DNA of 64,000 nucleotides from Homalodisca vitripennis (Eukaryota > Arthropoda > Insecta > Hemiptera > Cicadellidae). The notes under the pieces were generated by a model. It worked only from the letters and a program-made list of their open reading frames with translations, made no database searches and was not told the origin of the DNA. Position numbers and translations under genes: made by a program. Where the stretch lies: positions 52,057,501-52,121,500 of the forward strand of contig NC_060208.1 of assembly GCF_021130785.1 (NCBI RefSeq), in the 5' to 3' direction. Below, piece by piece: positions 24,651-37,411 of the stretch (position 1 is its first letter; each line of letters begins with the position of its first letter).

Positions 24651-25594
24651 ATGAAAATATCAGCATTTTTTCTTCAACTATCTAAACAAACTAATGTTGT
24701 TATAGTACAATGATCATGTAACAGCTAAACAGATGGGTTTGCAGAATATTTAGAAAATCGTTTGCTGGTAACCATATTAGTAGTATTAGTCTAAGAAACA
24801 CAAATTCAAAAGATGTTCATTTTATTTTTAAAATACACTTACTCAGCAAATATGATTTAACAGCTTATTATATTAAAAGTAATTGTTAACTATAACTTGA
24901 TCAGTCATTACAGTAATTGACACACTTGAAACAGAATAAAACTTTTTTATACTAAAACTATTATTTTGTCGTAACAAATAATATTTGTTTATGGGCCTAC
25001 ATCTATTTTGCAACTGAATGTGAGTGAAAACTGAACATCATTATATACAGCTATATACAGGTAGTTCAAATAATGCTAGTAACCGTGAGAAGAACGATGG
25101 GAAACTGGTAGACACAGTCATGCAGCCGACACTTATTTGTGTAATGAACAGACACCATTCTCTTTCATGTATTCATATTTAACGAGTTACGATCTCAGCT
25201 ACATTCCTTGTAGGGTCATGCACCATAATCTCCTGTCTACGCAGGACTGCTTCATGCAAAATGTAAAGAATACTTATGAAATGGTTCTTGAAATATGGGG
25301 ATAGTTAGGCTATGTGAAAGCTCAGTTAAATTCCATAGAGAGAAATGCAACATCATCGCACCCTATCTTGTCTATATGCAACTAAATCATTCCTCCTAAA
25401 TATTCAAAGACCAGAAAAAACGACGAAAGTCTTACGTACTATAAGTCCAACAAAGGAATTATTGTTACATAATTATGTTACTTTATTGTTACTGCAATTA
25501 TGTTACACGTCGGAATAACATATTATTGTACTCAGTTTTGTTATAAATTTGCTATTACGGTTTCCTATTATAGATAAATGTAAATTATTCGCTA
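24651..25594. other. gene-free stretch
   Basis: No gene or clear repeat recognised. Confidence 0.4.
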
Positions 25595-25790
25595 AACACT
25601 CAGCCAGGTTCGTGGAGTTTAATGCATCCTCGTCATATCCGTGTTGCCTGTATAGAAATGAAACTTCATGGAAGATTCCTGATTACGGACCAGTTCGTTT
25701 TTTAAATACTCTGTGGGCAGACAGAAAAAAATGTTACAGCCTGAGGCACACGGAAATAACATTTTTTCAGGCCCTTGAGTGACAGACGAA
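25595..25790 (+). repeat. dispersed repeat R7, copy
   Basis: AAACTTCATGGAAGATTCC, GACCAGTTCGTT, GGGCAGACAGAAAAAAAT and TTTCAGGCCCTTGAGTGACA follow the R7 order. The open frame across it (25549-25782) lies in repeat DNA and is not a gene. Confidence 0.65.
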
Positions 25791-27353
25791 GCTAAAGTTC
25801 AGCTAATTACCGTTCAAGTAATACATGTTCCGCAGGTACTGATCAAACAAGTTTGGTGGTGTCACATACAAGTTTGGCTGTTTGTTAACTACTGCGCAAC
25901 TCGGGCAAATTTGTGAACTGTATCGGTATAACATTGAAACTGACTTCATCTATTTAATGCTGCCACAGAGTAGTTTACATCTTACCAACCTACTTGATGA
26001 TCCTAGTCAACTTATAGGTCAATATGTATGATTTGTTACTAAGTTCTGGGAAATAATAATCTCAAGTACAAATATATATGAGATTTATTTTCAATACATG
26101 TTTGTTTCTAACCACTACTACTTATATAATTACCGAACATTAATCGTTAACCTGGAATCATTGATAAAATTTTACTTGGAATTACCAAGTCAAATATTTG
26201 AACAATGGGAAATAACGATGATGAGTAAAAGTTTTGCTTGATATTAATCACAACCAACGCCTTGGACTTTTACATCTCGTGTAAAATACTTCTTCCTTTC
26301 ATAGCCATTTCTAGGACAAGGAGTCATTAGTGTTAACAATTAAATTTTCAACATACTGTCAATGGTACCATTGAACTACTGAAAATAATTAATGTTGATG
26401 ATCTAGAAAATTTAAATCATGAGCAGAAACTGAAATAGTTCGATAACATTTTCGGCAACTATTCTTCATGAATAGAACTGATATCACTGGTAAATGTTTC
26501 TTTAACGCTGGTTTAGAATGTGATTATGATCCAAAAATTAGAATTAGGCTTTTTCTGTAATAAAGCACCTACAAATTGCACAAAACCGTACAATTTATTA
26601 TTAATTAATGTTAGTATCACTTAGTGGTGTGTTGATCAATTGTTCTTATGATGGTGATCTGTCACATAAATACGAAATCAATAATGAAACTCATCAATTT
26701 TTGTCAATTTTGTCGCTTTTTAGCAAAAAGTACCTCTAAGTGATTAGAGTAACAATTTATAAATGAATAATATGCTAATAATCCATAGCATAATTAATAT
26801 TCCTAAACACAGTTTAAACAAATTGCATTCGAATAAACTTTTAGCTTAATAGTACATTTTACTCATTATACTCATAATACTCGTGGTATACAAGTAATTC
26901 GTAGCCTATGTCTGTTTCTATGGTCAGGTAACAGTAAAATACCTTACGTGTTAATTTAGTGGGGTTATGATTACTTGAATACTTTGAATAAATCTTGAGA
27001 AATGCATAAAAAGAAAAAATTCGTAAGTAGACTCATTAAAAGTAATTATTTTAATTATTTTTCTGTATTTTCGTACGAAACACTCACTAATATGGTACAC
27101 AGTTTATATTTTACAATACTACAGATTATCCATAAACTTTACACATATAGCAAAACTTGCAAGATACCATCACAAAGCTCTATCTTGTCTACGTAACAAT
27201 CAAGTTGCATGTAAAAATTTAAGTCTGTAGCTTAATTCGGTCTAAAACGATTGATAATATTTGCTAGTCAGCTAAATGTCTTGTACAAAATCCTATTTAG
27301 CTGGCGTTCAGTCAAATTCCATACACGGAGATACCTCATTATCGAACCCGATG

Positions 27354-27357
<4 letters not shown>
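25791..27357. other. gene-free AT-rich stretch
   Basis: Nothing recognised. Confidence 0.4.
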
Positions 27358-27400
<43 letters not shown>

Positions 27401-27419
27401 ATATATACATATATGTATG

Positions 27420-27453
<34 letters not shown>

Positions 27454-27468
27454 TATATACATATATAT
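27358..27468. repeat. (TA)n / (TATG)n microsatellite
   Basis: TA runs interrupted by TATGTATG-type units. The open frames on both strands here are low-complexity artefacts. Confidence 0.95.
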
Positions 27469-27519
27469 TTAATTAAGCTTCTTGCAGAATTTTAAATAAA
27501 AATTTTAAATTCATATTTT

Positions 27520-27605
27520 AGATATTGTGTGAACAGATAGACAGCTAAACATACAGTCGAGACATGCCGCTATGCCTTGAGTGACAGTATTCCCTGTCTC
27601 AGTGC
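27520..27605 (+). repeat. dispersed repeat R7, 3' fragment
   Basis: Retains GAACAGATAGACAGCTAAAC and GCCTTGAGTGACAG, the terminal part of R7. Confidence 0.5.
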
Positions 27606-28473
27606 AAGTGTACGCCTACGGGAGTGTTTTACAATTGCACATTTTTAACGCTAGTGTACAATTGAGTACCGCTGACATTCATCATCGATAAGAACTTTTT
27701 CATCCATAATGAAGCTCTGTATGAAACTTGACAATGGCTTAATCCATTATCCAACGCGTAGTAGAGTTCTCCAATTACCGTCATGTTTCATTGTTACACA
27801 GTAACATAACAACAATAACATAGTAACAATGGACACCTTGAGGGCGGAGAACAAGTTGTAGTTCAGTACAACTTTGTTTAGCTTGGCCTTCCTCTCTCTC
27901 TCTCTCTCTCTCTCTGCTGAAATAACACAGTTTCCATTTCAAAACATCTCACAATCTAAACACAAGTAAAGTCTCTGCAACTGTCCGTACTTGTCTTGTT
28001 CTCACCATTGTTATGATACAGAGAAGTTCCCAGACCAAGTTAGAAAGGTAATTAATCATGCATTTGTAATATTTGTACATTCTGTGTTGGATACAAAGCT
28101 TATATAATCCAATAGCATAGAAATATTAATAAGGTTGGAAAACCAATTACTGTAATATTGAAATACAGGTTTTATGAAGTAACAATAATATAATAATAAT
28201 TATTATAATAATAATTTATTCCATTAATAATTTACAAATCATAATTCACAATAAATTCTTTGGAATTTACTGACTACTATTACCAGTAGTGTGGCCAGTG
28301 ATATAATTTAATAATAATATTAAGACACTTAATCTAGAGTCCAGCAACTTAAATAATGATATAAATTGAGCCTCCAATTGTGGTGTTTTCTTTTTATTTA
28401 CTAATTATTCTTTTTTTATACTTTGGACGTGAACCAGAGCTGATAGGTTTGTATGAACATCCAAATATTATTG
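27606..28473. other. gene-free stretch with simple repeats
   Basis: A (CT)n run at 27891-27915 and an AATAAT-rich patch near 28184-28215. No gene. Confidence 0.5.
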
Positions 28474-28606
28474 AATGACGCCGGCTAAAAGTGATTTTAT
28501 TTCCATTCGTTGCCCAACCTGTTCAGAAAGCAAAGTTCAGTTTTGCTTTTTGACAGCGGTTCGTCCAAACTGTGCCGGTTTCAGTCACGCATTAGCCGGC
28601 ATCATT
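28474..28606. repeat. short inverted-repeat element (133 bp)
   Basis: AATGACGCCGGCTAA at 28474-28488 and its reverse complement with one mismatch at 28592-28606. Inside, AAAGCAAA and TTTTGCTTT can form a second stem. It stands out as GC-richer than the flanks and may be a tiny MITE. Confidence 0.6.
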
Positions 28607-28895
28607 CTGGATACTTAGTGACACAAATCATCAGAAATAAATTCTAATCTACCCATTTACAATTTACTATCCTATCCACATTGTGTTTCCCTATATTTTG
28701 TTTGTTGTTGTTTAAACTGCCACAAGCAGCTGTGTTGTGAAAACTAATAGTTGTGATTGTGTTGTGGTAATTAATACAAGTGGTACAAGTATTGTGTTGA
28801 GTGTAACTAACCTCTAAGTGGGTAAGCTAATCCAAATCTAACTTTTGCTTCCTTTTTGTTACTGAGTGCACTAACTCATTTTACTGTAGATCATG
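28607..28895. other. GT-rich stretch
   Basis: Repeated TTGTGTTGTG words at about 28690-28800, followed by GTGGGTAAGC, which resembles a splice donor. A non-coding exon is possible but not supported by anything else. Confidence 0.25.
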
Positions 28896-28899
28896 TACA

Positions 28900-28939
<40 letters not shown>

Positions 28940-28992
28940 ATATAGCTATATATATATATATATCCTATATACATTGTATATATATATATATA
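28896..28992. repeat. TA tract with inverted ends
   Basis: TACAATGTATATA (28896-28908) is repeated inverted at 28966-28978 around TA runs, so the tract is a long potential hairpin. Confidence 0.8.
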
Positions 28993-29027
28993 AACACAAT
29001 TTAAAATTAAATATATATTATAAAAAA

Positions 29028-29150
29028 ACGAAGCTTCATGGTAAACATTCCGTCTATAGATAGATCAGTTCGTTATAGAAATATAGCACAGACATATACA
29101 GACATAAATAAAAGATTATTAGCCCCTTGAGCGATTAGGTTTGCTTAAAC
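29028..29150 (+). repeat. dispersed repeat R7, copy
   Basis: GAAGCTTCATGGTAAACATT, GATCAGTTCGTT, ACAGACATATACAGACATAA and AGCCCCTTGAGCGATTAGGT, in R7 order. Confidence 0.7.
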
Positions 29151-29285
29151 GCTACACGTAAGTTACTTTTTTGTAGTTGTCAGAAATATTAAGAAACTTA
29201 TTTTTGAGTTTTATTAGTTTTACAATCGCTCTACAGTAAAAATGTTCACATACGAGCTAGTTTTTTCCCATCTTGTTTCAACTAA

Positions 29286-29339
29286 AAATGAATTTCAGTG
29301 CTAATAGTTCTTAAATGAATTTCAGTGCTAATAGTTCTT
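29286..29339. repeat. 27-bp perfect tandem duplication
   Basis: The unit beginning AAATGAATTTCAGTGC occurs twice without change (29286-29312, 29313-29339), so it is a recent duplication. Confidence 0.95.
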
Positions 29340-30879
29340 AAATACATTAAGACATTATGGACATTTATAGCTTGTTACCTATCTGGAAGCAATCACGTTT
29401 ATCAGCTGTTATGGAGTTTGGTGTGAAATTGTTTTATTTTTGCAATGCTACGAGTTTCTAATTACACCAAAAAAAATGTTCACATGGGTTAAGAAGAAAA
29501 TGGAACTATTACTACATTTCATATGCCAATTAATTTTGTAAGAAAAGTTTGATTAGATGTGTGTAGTATTATTATGAATCCGTCACATATATTTTTACAA
29601 CTTCAGCACAGCAATCAATGGTGTATAATTATCTGACTTAAATTAGTTATTACTTATATATAAACGTATTAAATATTAAGTATAAAGTAAGAATGCCAAT
29701 TAATGAAAACGCCGTGTTTACTGGAATGGAAATTGAGAGACAGGTTTAATTAGAATCTGATTTGTTTGTTTAAAAGTGGATAGCATTAAATTTCAAAGAA
29801 AAAAGCAAAAGAGATTTTCAACTTATATTTACGTAGCTTAAGGTTTCTTAAATCCCTTAATATAAAATTTCTACTCTTATTGAATATTTTATAGCTTGTG
29901 TAGCTTTGACACGAAATTGCTAAAATAAATTCTATAAAATCGTGTATAAAGATTCAAATATATAACACAGCACAGTTAAAACTGATAAGTAAATATTTTA
30001 ATATTATTTACGATAGCATTGTTTGAACTTCCAGTGACAAAACAATTACCAAAGATAGGTCGGTCAACGAATTAGATATGGATTTTCGCCTATAGCTCAG
30101 CTCAGTAGGTTGGTCCTACAGAAAATATACACGTTAAATTGATTAAATAAATTAAATATAGTTTATTTTAACACACATATAAACTAGATTGAAATCTCCT
30201 AAATTCGGCTAGTATGCATATAATTACTCCAAAAAATAATTTTATATGTTGTATTTTATCTTTACACGTTTTTATTTAAGCATACTAATATGTGATCCCA
30301 AGACTTAGTAATACAAACTTCATATTGAGGTTGAGATAAGTGCAGGTGAAAAACATTAAGTAAGAGGATTTATATTGTATTGAGACCACATGTCTTTATT
30401 TAAATACGAGTTTTTTACATGCTAATTGCGGAAATATACATGCTAAATATAACCAAGTATAATTATTATCAGCTTTTTTAGTGTTCTATGTTCAATTGTA
30501 GTAACATAAATTTAATGATTTACTTAAAATAAATATTGCAAATACAATCGTGATACATTGATAGAACAGTATTAATAAAAAAAAAATTATGGTTGCCTGT
30601 AAAGTCGGTTTTACGGGCGAAGATTTTACGTGACAACGTCTTTTTCTCGGTAGAATATTTATTGATATGAATATTATTAAATTGCACAATAGGAACAAGG
30701 AATTGAATGAAAATAAGAATTGCACAAATTTTAACTATAGAAATATATTTTGTTTACTAAAACATTGTACATAATTTGAAATTAATTAAAATTTGTTATT
30801 GTAAATGGTAAAGTTGAATAAAACATTTACTAAAATTGGAATTTGAAATTCTTGCTAAACACAGTTAAATTCTAACTCC
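29340..30879. other. gene-free AT-rich stretch
   Basis: No gene. A 77-codon minus-strand frame (30492-30725) is hydrophobic low-complexity sequence expected by chance. Confidence 0.4.
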
Positions 30880-31360
30880 GCGCGTGGTGATTGGTCGGTT
30901 TAGTTCGTTTGTTTGGTCGCACTGTTATGACAGGTTAGAGGTTATAATTTGTTATTTTAAATGTTTGACTAGCAATACGCGCTGTTTCTTCTCAATCGAC
31001 TGAATTACGATTGATTGCAGAGTGATTTAAACTAATAATTTACTTAACACTATCAACATTTGTCAATAGTATGACATAACCTATAAACTCAGTTTCTCAA
31101 CTTTTGTGTCAATCTAACAATTAATCAATCAATCATAGTTTACGATAATGAAATATCAGTGTACAATTATTTTCCTTTATTGTTGTAGTTGTTGTAAATG
31201 ACGAATCTAAGCACTCCACATTTTCACGAATAAACATAGTTATCTGCTTTATCCCGTGCGGCGGACCCACAGTTATCTGCTTTATCCCGTGCAGATCCCG
31301 TGCGGCGGACCCACTGGACGGGCATCGTAACGTTACCGGGCGTTACACTTTTTCATGAGT
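30880..31360. other. CpG-richer block with local duplication
   Basis: CpG is clustered here, unlike the neighbouring DNA (CCGCGCGTGG, GATTGGTCGGTTTAG, ACGCGC, ACGGGC). At 31239-31259 and 31272-31292 the words GTTATCTGCTTTATCCCGTG recur, and ATCCCGTGCGGCGGACCCAC occurs at 31251-31270 and 31295-31314, so the two duplications overlap. It might be a promoter-like region (it includes ATTGG, an inverted CCAAT box) or GC-rich repeat DNA. No frame or TATA element settles this. Confidence 0.45.
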
Positions 31361-33179
31361 GACTCCGAGCCGCAACCTAATTTAAGATGTTGTCACGTCA
31401 AAAATTAATTATTTATTTTGTACTTAGTTATGTCTTTATATCTGTAGTAGGGTATATATTACATGTTAATATATGTTGTTACATACCAAAAAAATTGATA
31501 TAGAGACCTACTTACAGGAAATTTGTGAAATGTGGTAAAGGCAAGTTGTAGGCATCCTCTTTGCAAGCTTTACAGATTGTATTTTAGGTATAATATTTTT
31601 CCAACTCACATTCCCAGAATATTCCAACACTTTAAACTAAAACTTTTTTTAAGGTCAACGGTTAAGTTGGTTGATAAGGTGACCAGCCACTGCAGGTTGT
31701 TAACATTAATTTGCATGTACTTTAATAAGTAATGGGTAGTTAATTTTTAATCCGAATTGGCAAGCTAGAATCCATTATCCTCTAAAGTTAGCCGCAGCCT
31801 GTAGTGGGATGGATAGTGGTTTTCCTGATAGAGGGAAGTTGGTTACGGATTGAGGTGGTCTAGTATACATCAGGTATATAATTTATTTTACTTTATCAGT
31901 GCTGCGTGAGAGGTTGGAATAATTCTATTGAGATGGAAACCTGAGGATTGTCAAAAGGGATATCAGTTAATGATTTATTATTTGATTCGAATAAATAAAA
32001 AGTTATATTTAAGTTATTTTGCTCTGGAACCCGGTGAAGAATGTAATATAATTTGAGTATTGTTCAGGCTGACCAAAAACCACGAGTTTCAGATACAGTT
32101 ATAAATAGAACATTTATTAACCTAAAAGTCTCCTCAACATTTTGTATTCAGAGTATTTCGCCAGAGGTTAGTAAATATTTAGGATATGAAACCAGACACG
32201 AACATAAACAAAAAAAGTTCATTTAAACATATGTTCTATCTCCCTTCGTTTAGTGTGTGTCTGTCAAGTAATGTTTTTTCTTCAAAAGTCATATCTACCA
32301 ATATGTTGAAGAGAATAAAATATAACTTAGCATTTACATCAAGGTAATTAAAGAGACATTACCATACATTTTAATACAAATTAGCAGTTTTCGTTTCAAA
32401 ATGGTAGTATCTAAAACGTTTAAAAATTAAATATCTTAAAACTGTTAATTCCGCTAAAGAATTACAGGAAAAACATTGAATGAAAACTTGATGGCAAAAT
32501 TATCAATATAACAATTTTTTGAAATTGTTTATAAAAATTAATTACATATATTTTCTTTCGTGATTGTTTATGCTCGGTTACATATGGAAGATATATTCTT
32601 AGACCCAATTCAAAGTTATTAAAATCATTGGTCTTTGCATTAGAGCAGCTTTATTTAATTAAAATAGAATATTTAAATGTATAAGAAATTTAATTTTTAC
32701 ATACAAATTTCATTAAAAATTGTACATTTACTTTGTAGAAATTACAGTTACTGCACTATGTGGCGCTGCTTTTTTGGCGGTGTTTTTCTTTTAGAATTTT
32801 CAGTAGTATTCGATGTATTACATGTTACAAAAGTTCATAAATACAACTGATTTTAGGAAATAAAATGTTGAATTAGATTCTATCAAACCACTAGACACTT
32901 CTATAAAAAAACTTCTATAAAAAGAAAGTAAACAACGGGATGGTAAATTACCAATTCCAATAACATGCAAAAAAAAAACTAAGAAATCTTCGAACACAAA
33001 CTGAGTCGGGACTCATTCATGAACCAAGGTATAGATAGCTACTTAGCGTTTGGCAACCTTTACTTTCTTTCATAATTATGGGCATTATGAAGTAATGTGA
33101 GATAAAAATACGTGTATTAAAGAACCAGAACTATAAAATATGTAATAATTGACCTTCAATATTATGTGGTGTATTAAAA
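31361..33179. other. gene-free AT-rich stretch
   Basis: No gene or clear repeat recognised. Confidence 0.4.
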
Positions 33180-33372
33180 CTATAAATCCATAGCAACATT
33201 TACCTTATGAAATCCCAAAGAAATACGACAAGTCGTAAATGGTCCAATAAAATGTTCGGCCCAGCAATTGAAGTGTTACGACGAATACAAGTGGCGATAA
33301 AGAGCACCGTAAAGTCTTCCCATTACATATCCCTTTTACGATGTGTTTCACAATAAATTATATAAATAGAAA
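33180..33372 (+). repeat. dispersed repeat R2, copy 2
   Basis: Partner of 5089-5295, similar over its whole length, 28 kb apart, same orientation. Confidence 0.7.
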
Positions 33373-33904
33373 AATGGGCTAAAATAATGCTTGCATATCT
33401 GTATGCACATGAGTAGTGGAGAACTTACATTTCTCGATTTATGTCTGCCGCAAGATGTCTCTAAAAAGAACTGATCTGTAGATTTCATTTTCTGTGTACT
33501 CTACACCAAGTTCGATGATACCATATTTCAGCAACCTATGTCCATAAAGTGCATAGTGATTAGAACATGCGTTGAAGATTACAACTAACTAAAAGTGTTT
33601 GAGATATCTCAAGAATGAATTGAGAGCAACAACTCTGAATGTTTTAATATTTGACCTATCACTAAACCTTCCTACTAGGATCCTAATTAAGTTCCTTTTA
33701 TGGCTGTCTGTACGTCTACTTGCAAAAGTGCCTGCTTTACGCAGGACGTATTGAGAACAAAAATTCTACAAATTTTAAAGTCTGCATGCAACTTTATTCT
33801 CCTGCTGAGTTATACAAAATGTGGTCTAGGGTACTACTTTCTGTACATAAAGCAGCCTATAATGGGAGGGGATGATTCGATACGATTGTTGCGTTTAGGT
33901 CCAT
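33373..33904. other. gene-free stretch, possible old R7 pieces
   Basis: 33395-33520 read backwards contains ATCATCGAACTTGGTG and a GGCAGACATAAATCGAG block, as in R7, but too diverged to be sure. The 168-codon plus-strand open frame that ends at 34206 begins in this repeat-like DNA. Confidence 0.35.
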
Positions 33905-34100
33905 TTTTGAAAACCGATGCCGCTGTAAACCCGACTCCCGAAATCCGGAGCCACGCTCGTCCGAAGGGATTCAAAAACAATCGGCGACGAAGAAGCTCAA
34001 AACGAATTCCCCGCATCGACTCGACATCAGAGAGACCCAGACCACAAAAAGGCAGTGTAATCCAGGTGAAGAGGTACTCTCACCCTCTCATCAGATGCAC
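33905..34100 (+). repeat. dispersed repeat R8, copy 1 (GC-richer, open frame)
   Basis: About 180 bp alignable with 60690-60885 in the same orientation. Best block: CGGCGACGAAGAAGCTCAAA (33983-34002) against CGCCGACGAAGAAGTTCAAA. Here the segment lies in an open frame of 168 codons (33700-34206) rich in Arg and Ser (KNNRRRRSSKR). The composition is much less AT-rich than the surroundings. The frame resembles no family I know and its first third lies in repeat-like DNA, so a protein is doubtful. An exon of an unknown gene or part of a larger mobile element remain possible. Confidence 0.55.
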
Positions 34101-37100
34101 AACTGAGCACACTACGATGTTGATTGACACGATCCCAAAGCACGGTGAAGCAACCGAGTCTTCTACACATAAAGCAGCTAGTAACCATAACAGGCAGTTA
34201 AGGTAAAACGTTGAAAAAGCAAGGTTAACACATATTAAAAATGTCTCAATATATTTTACGGCATACTTGGTACTTTTCAGTTAAGATTAACTTGAATTGG
34301 TATGAGCTTACTCAATAGAAATCATTATACTACTTTTCAAATTTGATAAGATCTTAAGCTATCAATTTTGGTCATGCCAAGTTTTAGTTTCTTCCTAAAG
34401 TTATGGAATGGATAAAATCCTTTGAAAATACGTATCAAGGAAATATTTTACAGTCAATAAAACTGGTTAAATACTTAACCTTAGGGTTTAAGGCAGTTTC
34501 GTTATTTTGGCAATTTTTGTTCAGAATGGACTGCGTATTTTTATTAAAAAATTTATTTCAATAAGCAATGTAATATATTTTAAATTATTAATCACTACAG
34601 AAATTTATTGTATAAACAGATTTATATCCAAATAGAAATAATCTAGGTAGATATACTCGAATACCTAGTAAGTGCGCAAGCGTAATGAATATACATACGT
34701 AGATTATAAGCATAGATACAGTTTTTAATATATAGTACTTTAAAATATAGACAATTATAGATCAATAGTTTAGATGGGTATGCTCAAAGAATGAAACAAT
34801 AATGTACTCTAGTTTGTTTCCTACACAAGTCGACTTGTTCATAAAGTCAGAATATATCTGTAAATGAGAAAGGGGTAGATTTCGATTTTATTCATCACGG
34901 TCCCTCCTTTTTAATTTATTACGGTCCATTCCGGCCGAAATGAAATTACTTCGTACAATTAATTAGATTCCTTTATAAAAGGAAACGTAAAGGTATTTCT
35001 GTGTGCATTCAACCAAAAACAAATTTATTAAATGTTTTCAATAGATTATTTCTTATCCTTTTATTTGTTCTCTTTAATCCAACGGTATCAAAATGTTTAA
35101 TATTCTATTCTTTTACATTAATTTTTGTGCGGTTATTTTTCTGCGCAGGTTTTCTTTTCAACGATATACAAAACTCTGTGATGAACAACTTATGATTCTT
35201 TAAATAATTAAATTAAACCTGCTACCAAATTTTAAATATTGGTTTACAAATTCTTTTTTGTGAGAGAAATTGGTGTATTCTGTATAGGTATATTATTTTG
35301 TTTTATAAATATGACTAACATATTCTTTGAATATGAATACATGAAAGCAGTAATTAATTTTAGCAACATTTATTATTAATTCAAAGTGAAAAGTAGCCAG
35401 TTAAAAGTTATAGCTATTGAAAATATTTGGTTGTTTTAAACGAAACTCAGATTCAATCACGATGTAAATCAGTAACACCTCAAAATTAAAAAGCATTCTG
35501 TCCCAAATTTCTCTTCAAGTAAGTCAACACATTCAGCCTGTAGACTTAGTTCAATACGATTTTCAAGTTTTGAAGCTAAATATGAAGGAAATTTTCATAC
35601 AATGATACATAAGGACTAACAAGGCCAACTGAAAAAATCCTGCATGAAAAATCCTAGGCCAACTACCTTATGTTACCGGATTACACCAAATATATGGTAA
35701 CTCACATTTAGTAGGCCTACAGTGTTAGCTTTGACAGTGTGATGGTAAGAGCATAACTTAATCATTTCAAATCAGTTTGGCTGTATATATTATCTATTAT
35801 CTATCTATTATCTATCCAGGTATATATTATCTATTTATTTATACCAATATACCAATATATCAGTGTTAATCTTAAATTTACATACTAGTTAATGTTCAAA
35901 TATACATTAAAGATATGACTTAATATATTGAAGACTTTAAACATTCTTTTTTACAAATACAATTTATATAACGACAATAATTCTTGACATTGTAGACTAA
36001 TGAAATAGTATTAAGATTCTATAAAATTTAATGTTGTGCTTGGATACTATTTAAAAGAGAAGTGCATTACAATAAAAATAATACAATTGTTTATAAAGGG
36101 AACATACTTCAGTTTGCAAATAAGAAAAAGAAAGAATTCCGTTATGAAAGTGTACTTAGGCTGAAAAATTAGTAATTGTACTAATTAAACATCCAAATAT
36201 TGAATATTATTAACTTCATTTCGCAGAAGCATTCACGTTTCATGTGCGAATCAAACAAATAGTGAGTGGTCTTCACAATAAACAGTGTATTAAGCATGCA
36301 TTATTTATCACTCATCAAACTCTGGAATTAATAATCAATATACCAATTTATTTGCTATCCGGTTAGTTCAATCGATCAATGGAAATCATAATAACCAATT
36401 CATAATAATCGATGAATTGTACCACATCAATAACACAAACTGTCTCCCAAACAATCCAGTAACATACAACATTTCTAGTACGTTTTAGCCATCTGCTACA
36501 GTTATATACAACCGATATTTCAAGAAATTACTTTTTCGACCGTGGTTTAGGCTGTATCGGAAAAAATATGTCATACCGTGCAATCCCATATCGATATCGT
36601 CAAAACAATATACACTGCCAAAAACGTATATGCTTGTAATACCATATTGAAGGTTGGATTGAGAAAAGCCGGCCTCTCTGTCTCTCTGAAAACCATTAGT
36701 AGCCTCTCTGTCATGTCAGCCTTTTGTTAGCTGACACATCAAACTTACCTAGTCAGTTGATAGAACTTCTGATTTCTAAAGGCCCCCAAATCCTCTTGCT
36801 CAGTTCGATAAATTCAGACAATCCCAAAGAAAGAACTACGTTAGAGATGGTTGAGGGAAACTAGGACGCTACTAATTAACTGCTCCTCGTCTTCCAATCT
36901 ACATTCAGGGATTTTTGCTTAATTGATGTTGTATTGTGTTGATGGTCGGCTCATCGGCATCAATTCTAAGAGCTCCTAATCCTTCACTGAGAATATACCG
37001 GAATTATAGAAAATCGAGTTCTTTAACTTCATGTTAGAACTTGGACTACACGTAGTTACATGACAACTTTATCTTCCAACCTCATAACACGAGTAGAAAT

Positions 37101-37257
37101 ACAGGAAGCACACAAAAGAAATATAAACAAGAAATGAAATAATTAAAATTCTCTGTATTTTGACTAATGTTAACGTAAGCAATAATTACATGAATATAAT
37201 TTAATATTATATATTTATATTTTATGATATCACAACAGAAATTTAATAGAAGTTAAA
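34101..37257. other. mostly gene-free AT-rich stretch
   Basis: The open frame from the R8 copy continues to 34206 and ends just before AAGGTAAAAC, a fair match to a splice donor. Beyond that no gene is seen. TATC repeats lie near 35790-35835. The part at 36650-36900 is less AT-rich and unassigned. Confidence 0.35.
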
Positions 37258-37400
37258 GAGCATTGCGCTGAAAGTTGTATACTTGTGTCACATGCATTCT
37301 ATGAGATATGTTTATAACGAGATACTGAGATATTGAAAACGTATTACAGTATCTATAATCCTCAGACTAAAGTTCATTTTTGGAACAGTAAGTTATATAT
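37258..37400 (+). repeat. dispersed repeat R4, copy 2
   Basis: Partner of 10831-10990. It ends directly against the inverted-repeat element that follows. Confidence 0.55.
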
Positions 37401-37411
37401 AAAATGTTTTG

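Noticed and set aside
27251..27476. Tyr/Ile-rich open frames on both strands
   Set aside because: They are translations of a TA/TATG microsatellite.
28660..28830. Non-coding 5' exon followed by a GTGGGTAAGC donor
   Set aside because: It rests on GT-rich words alone, with no promoter, acceptor or downstream coding exon visible.
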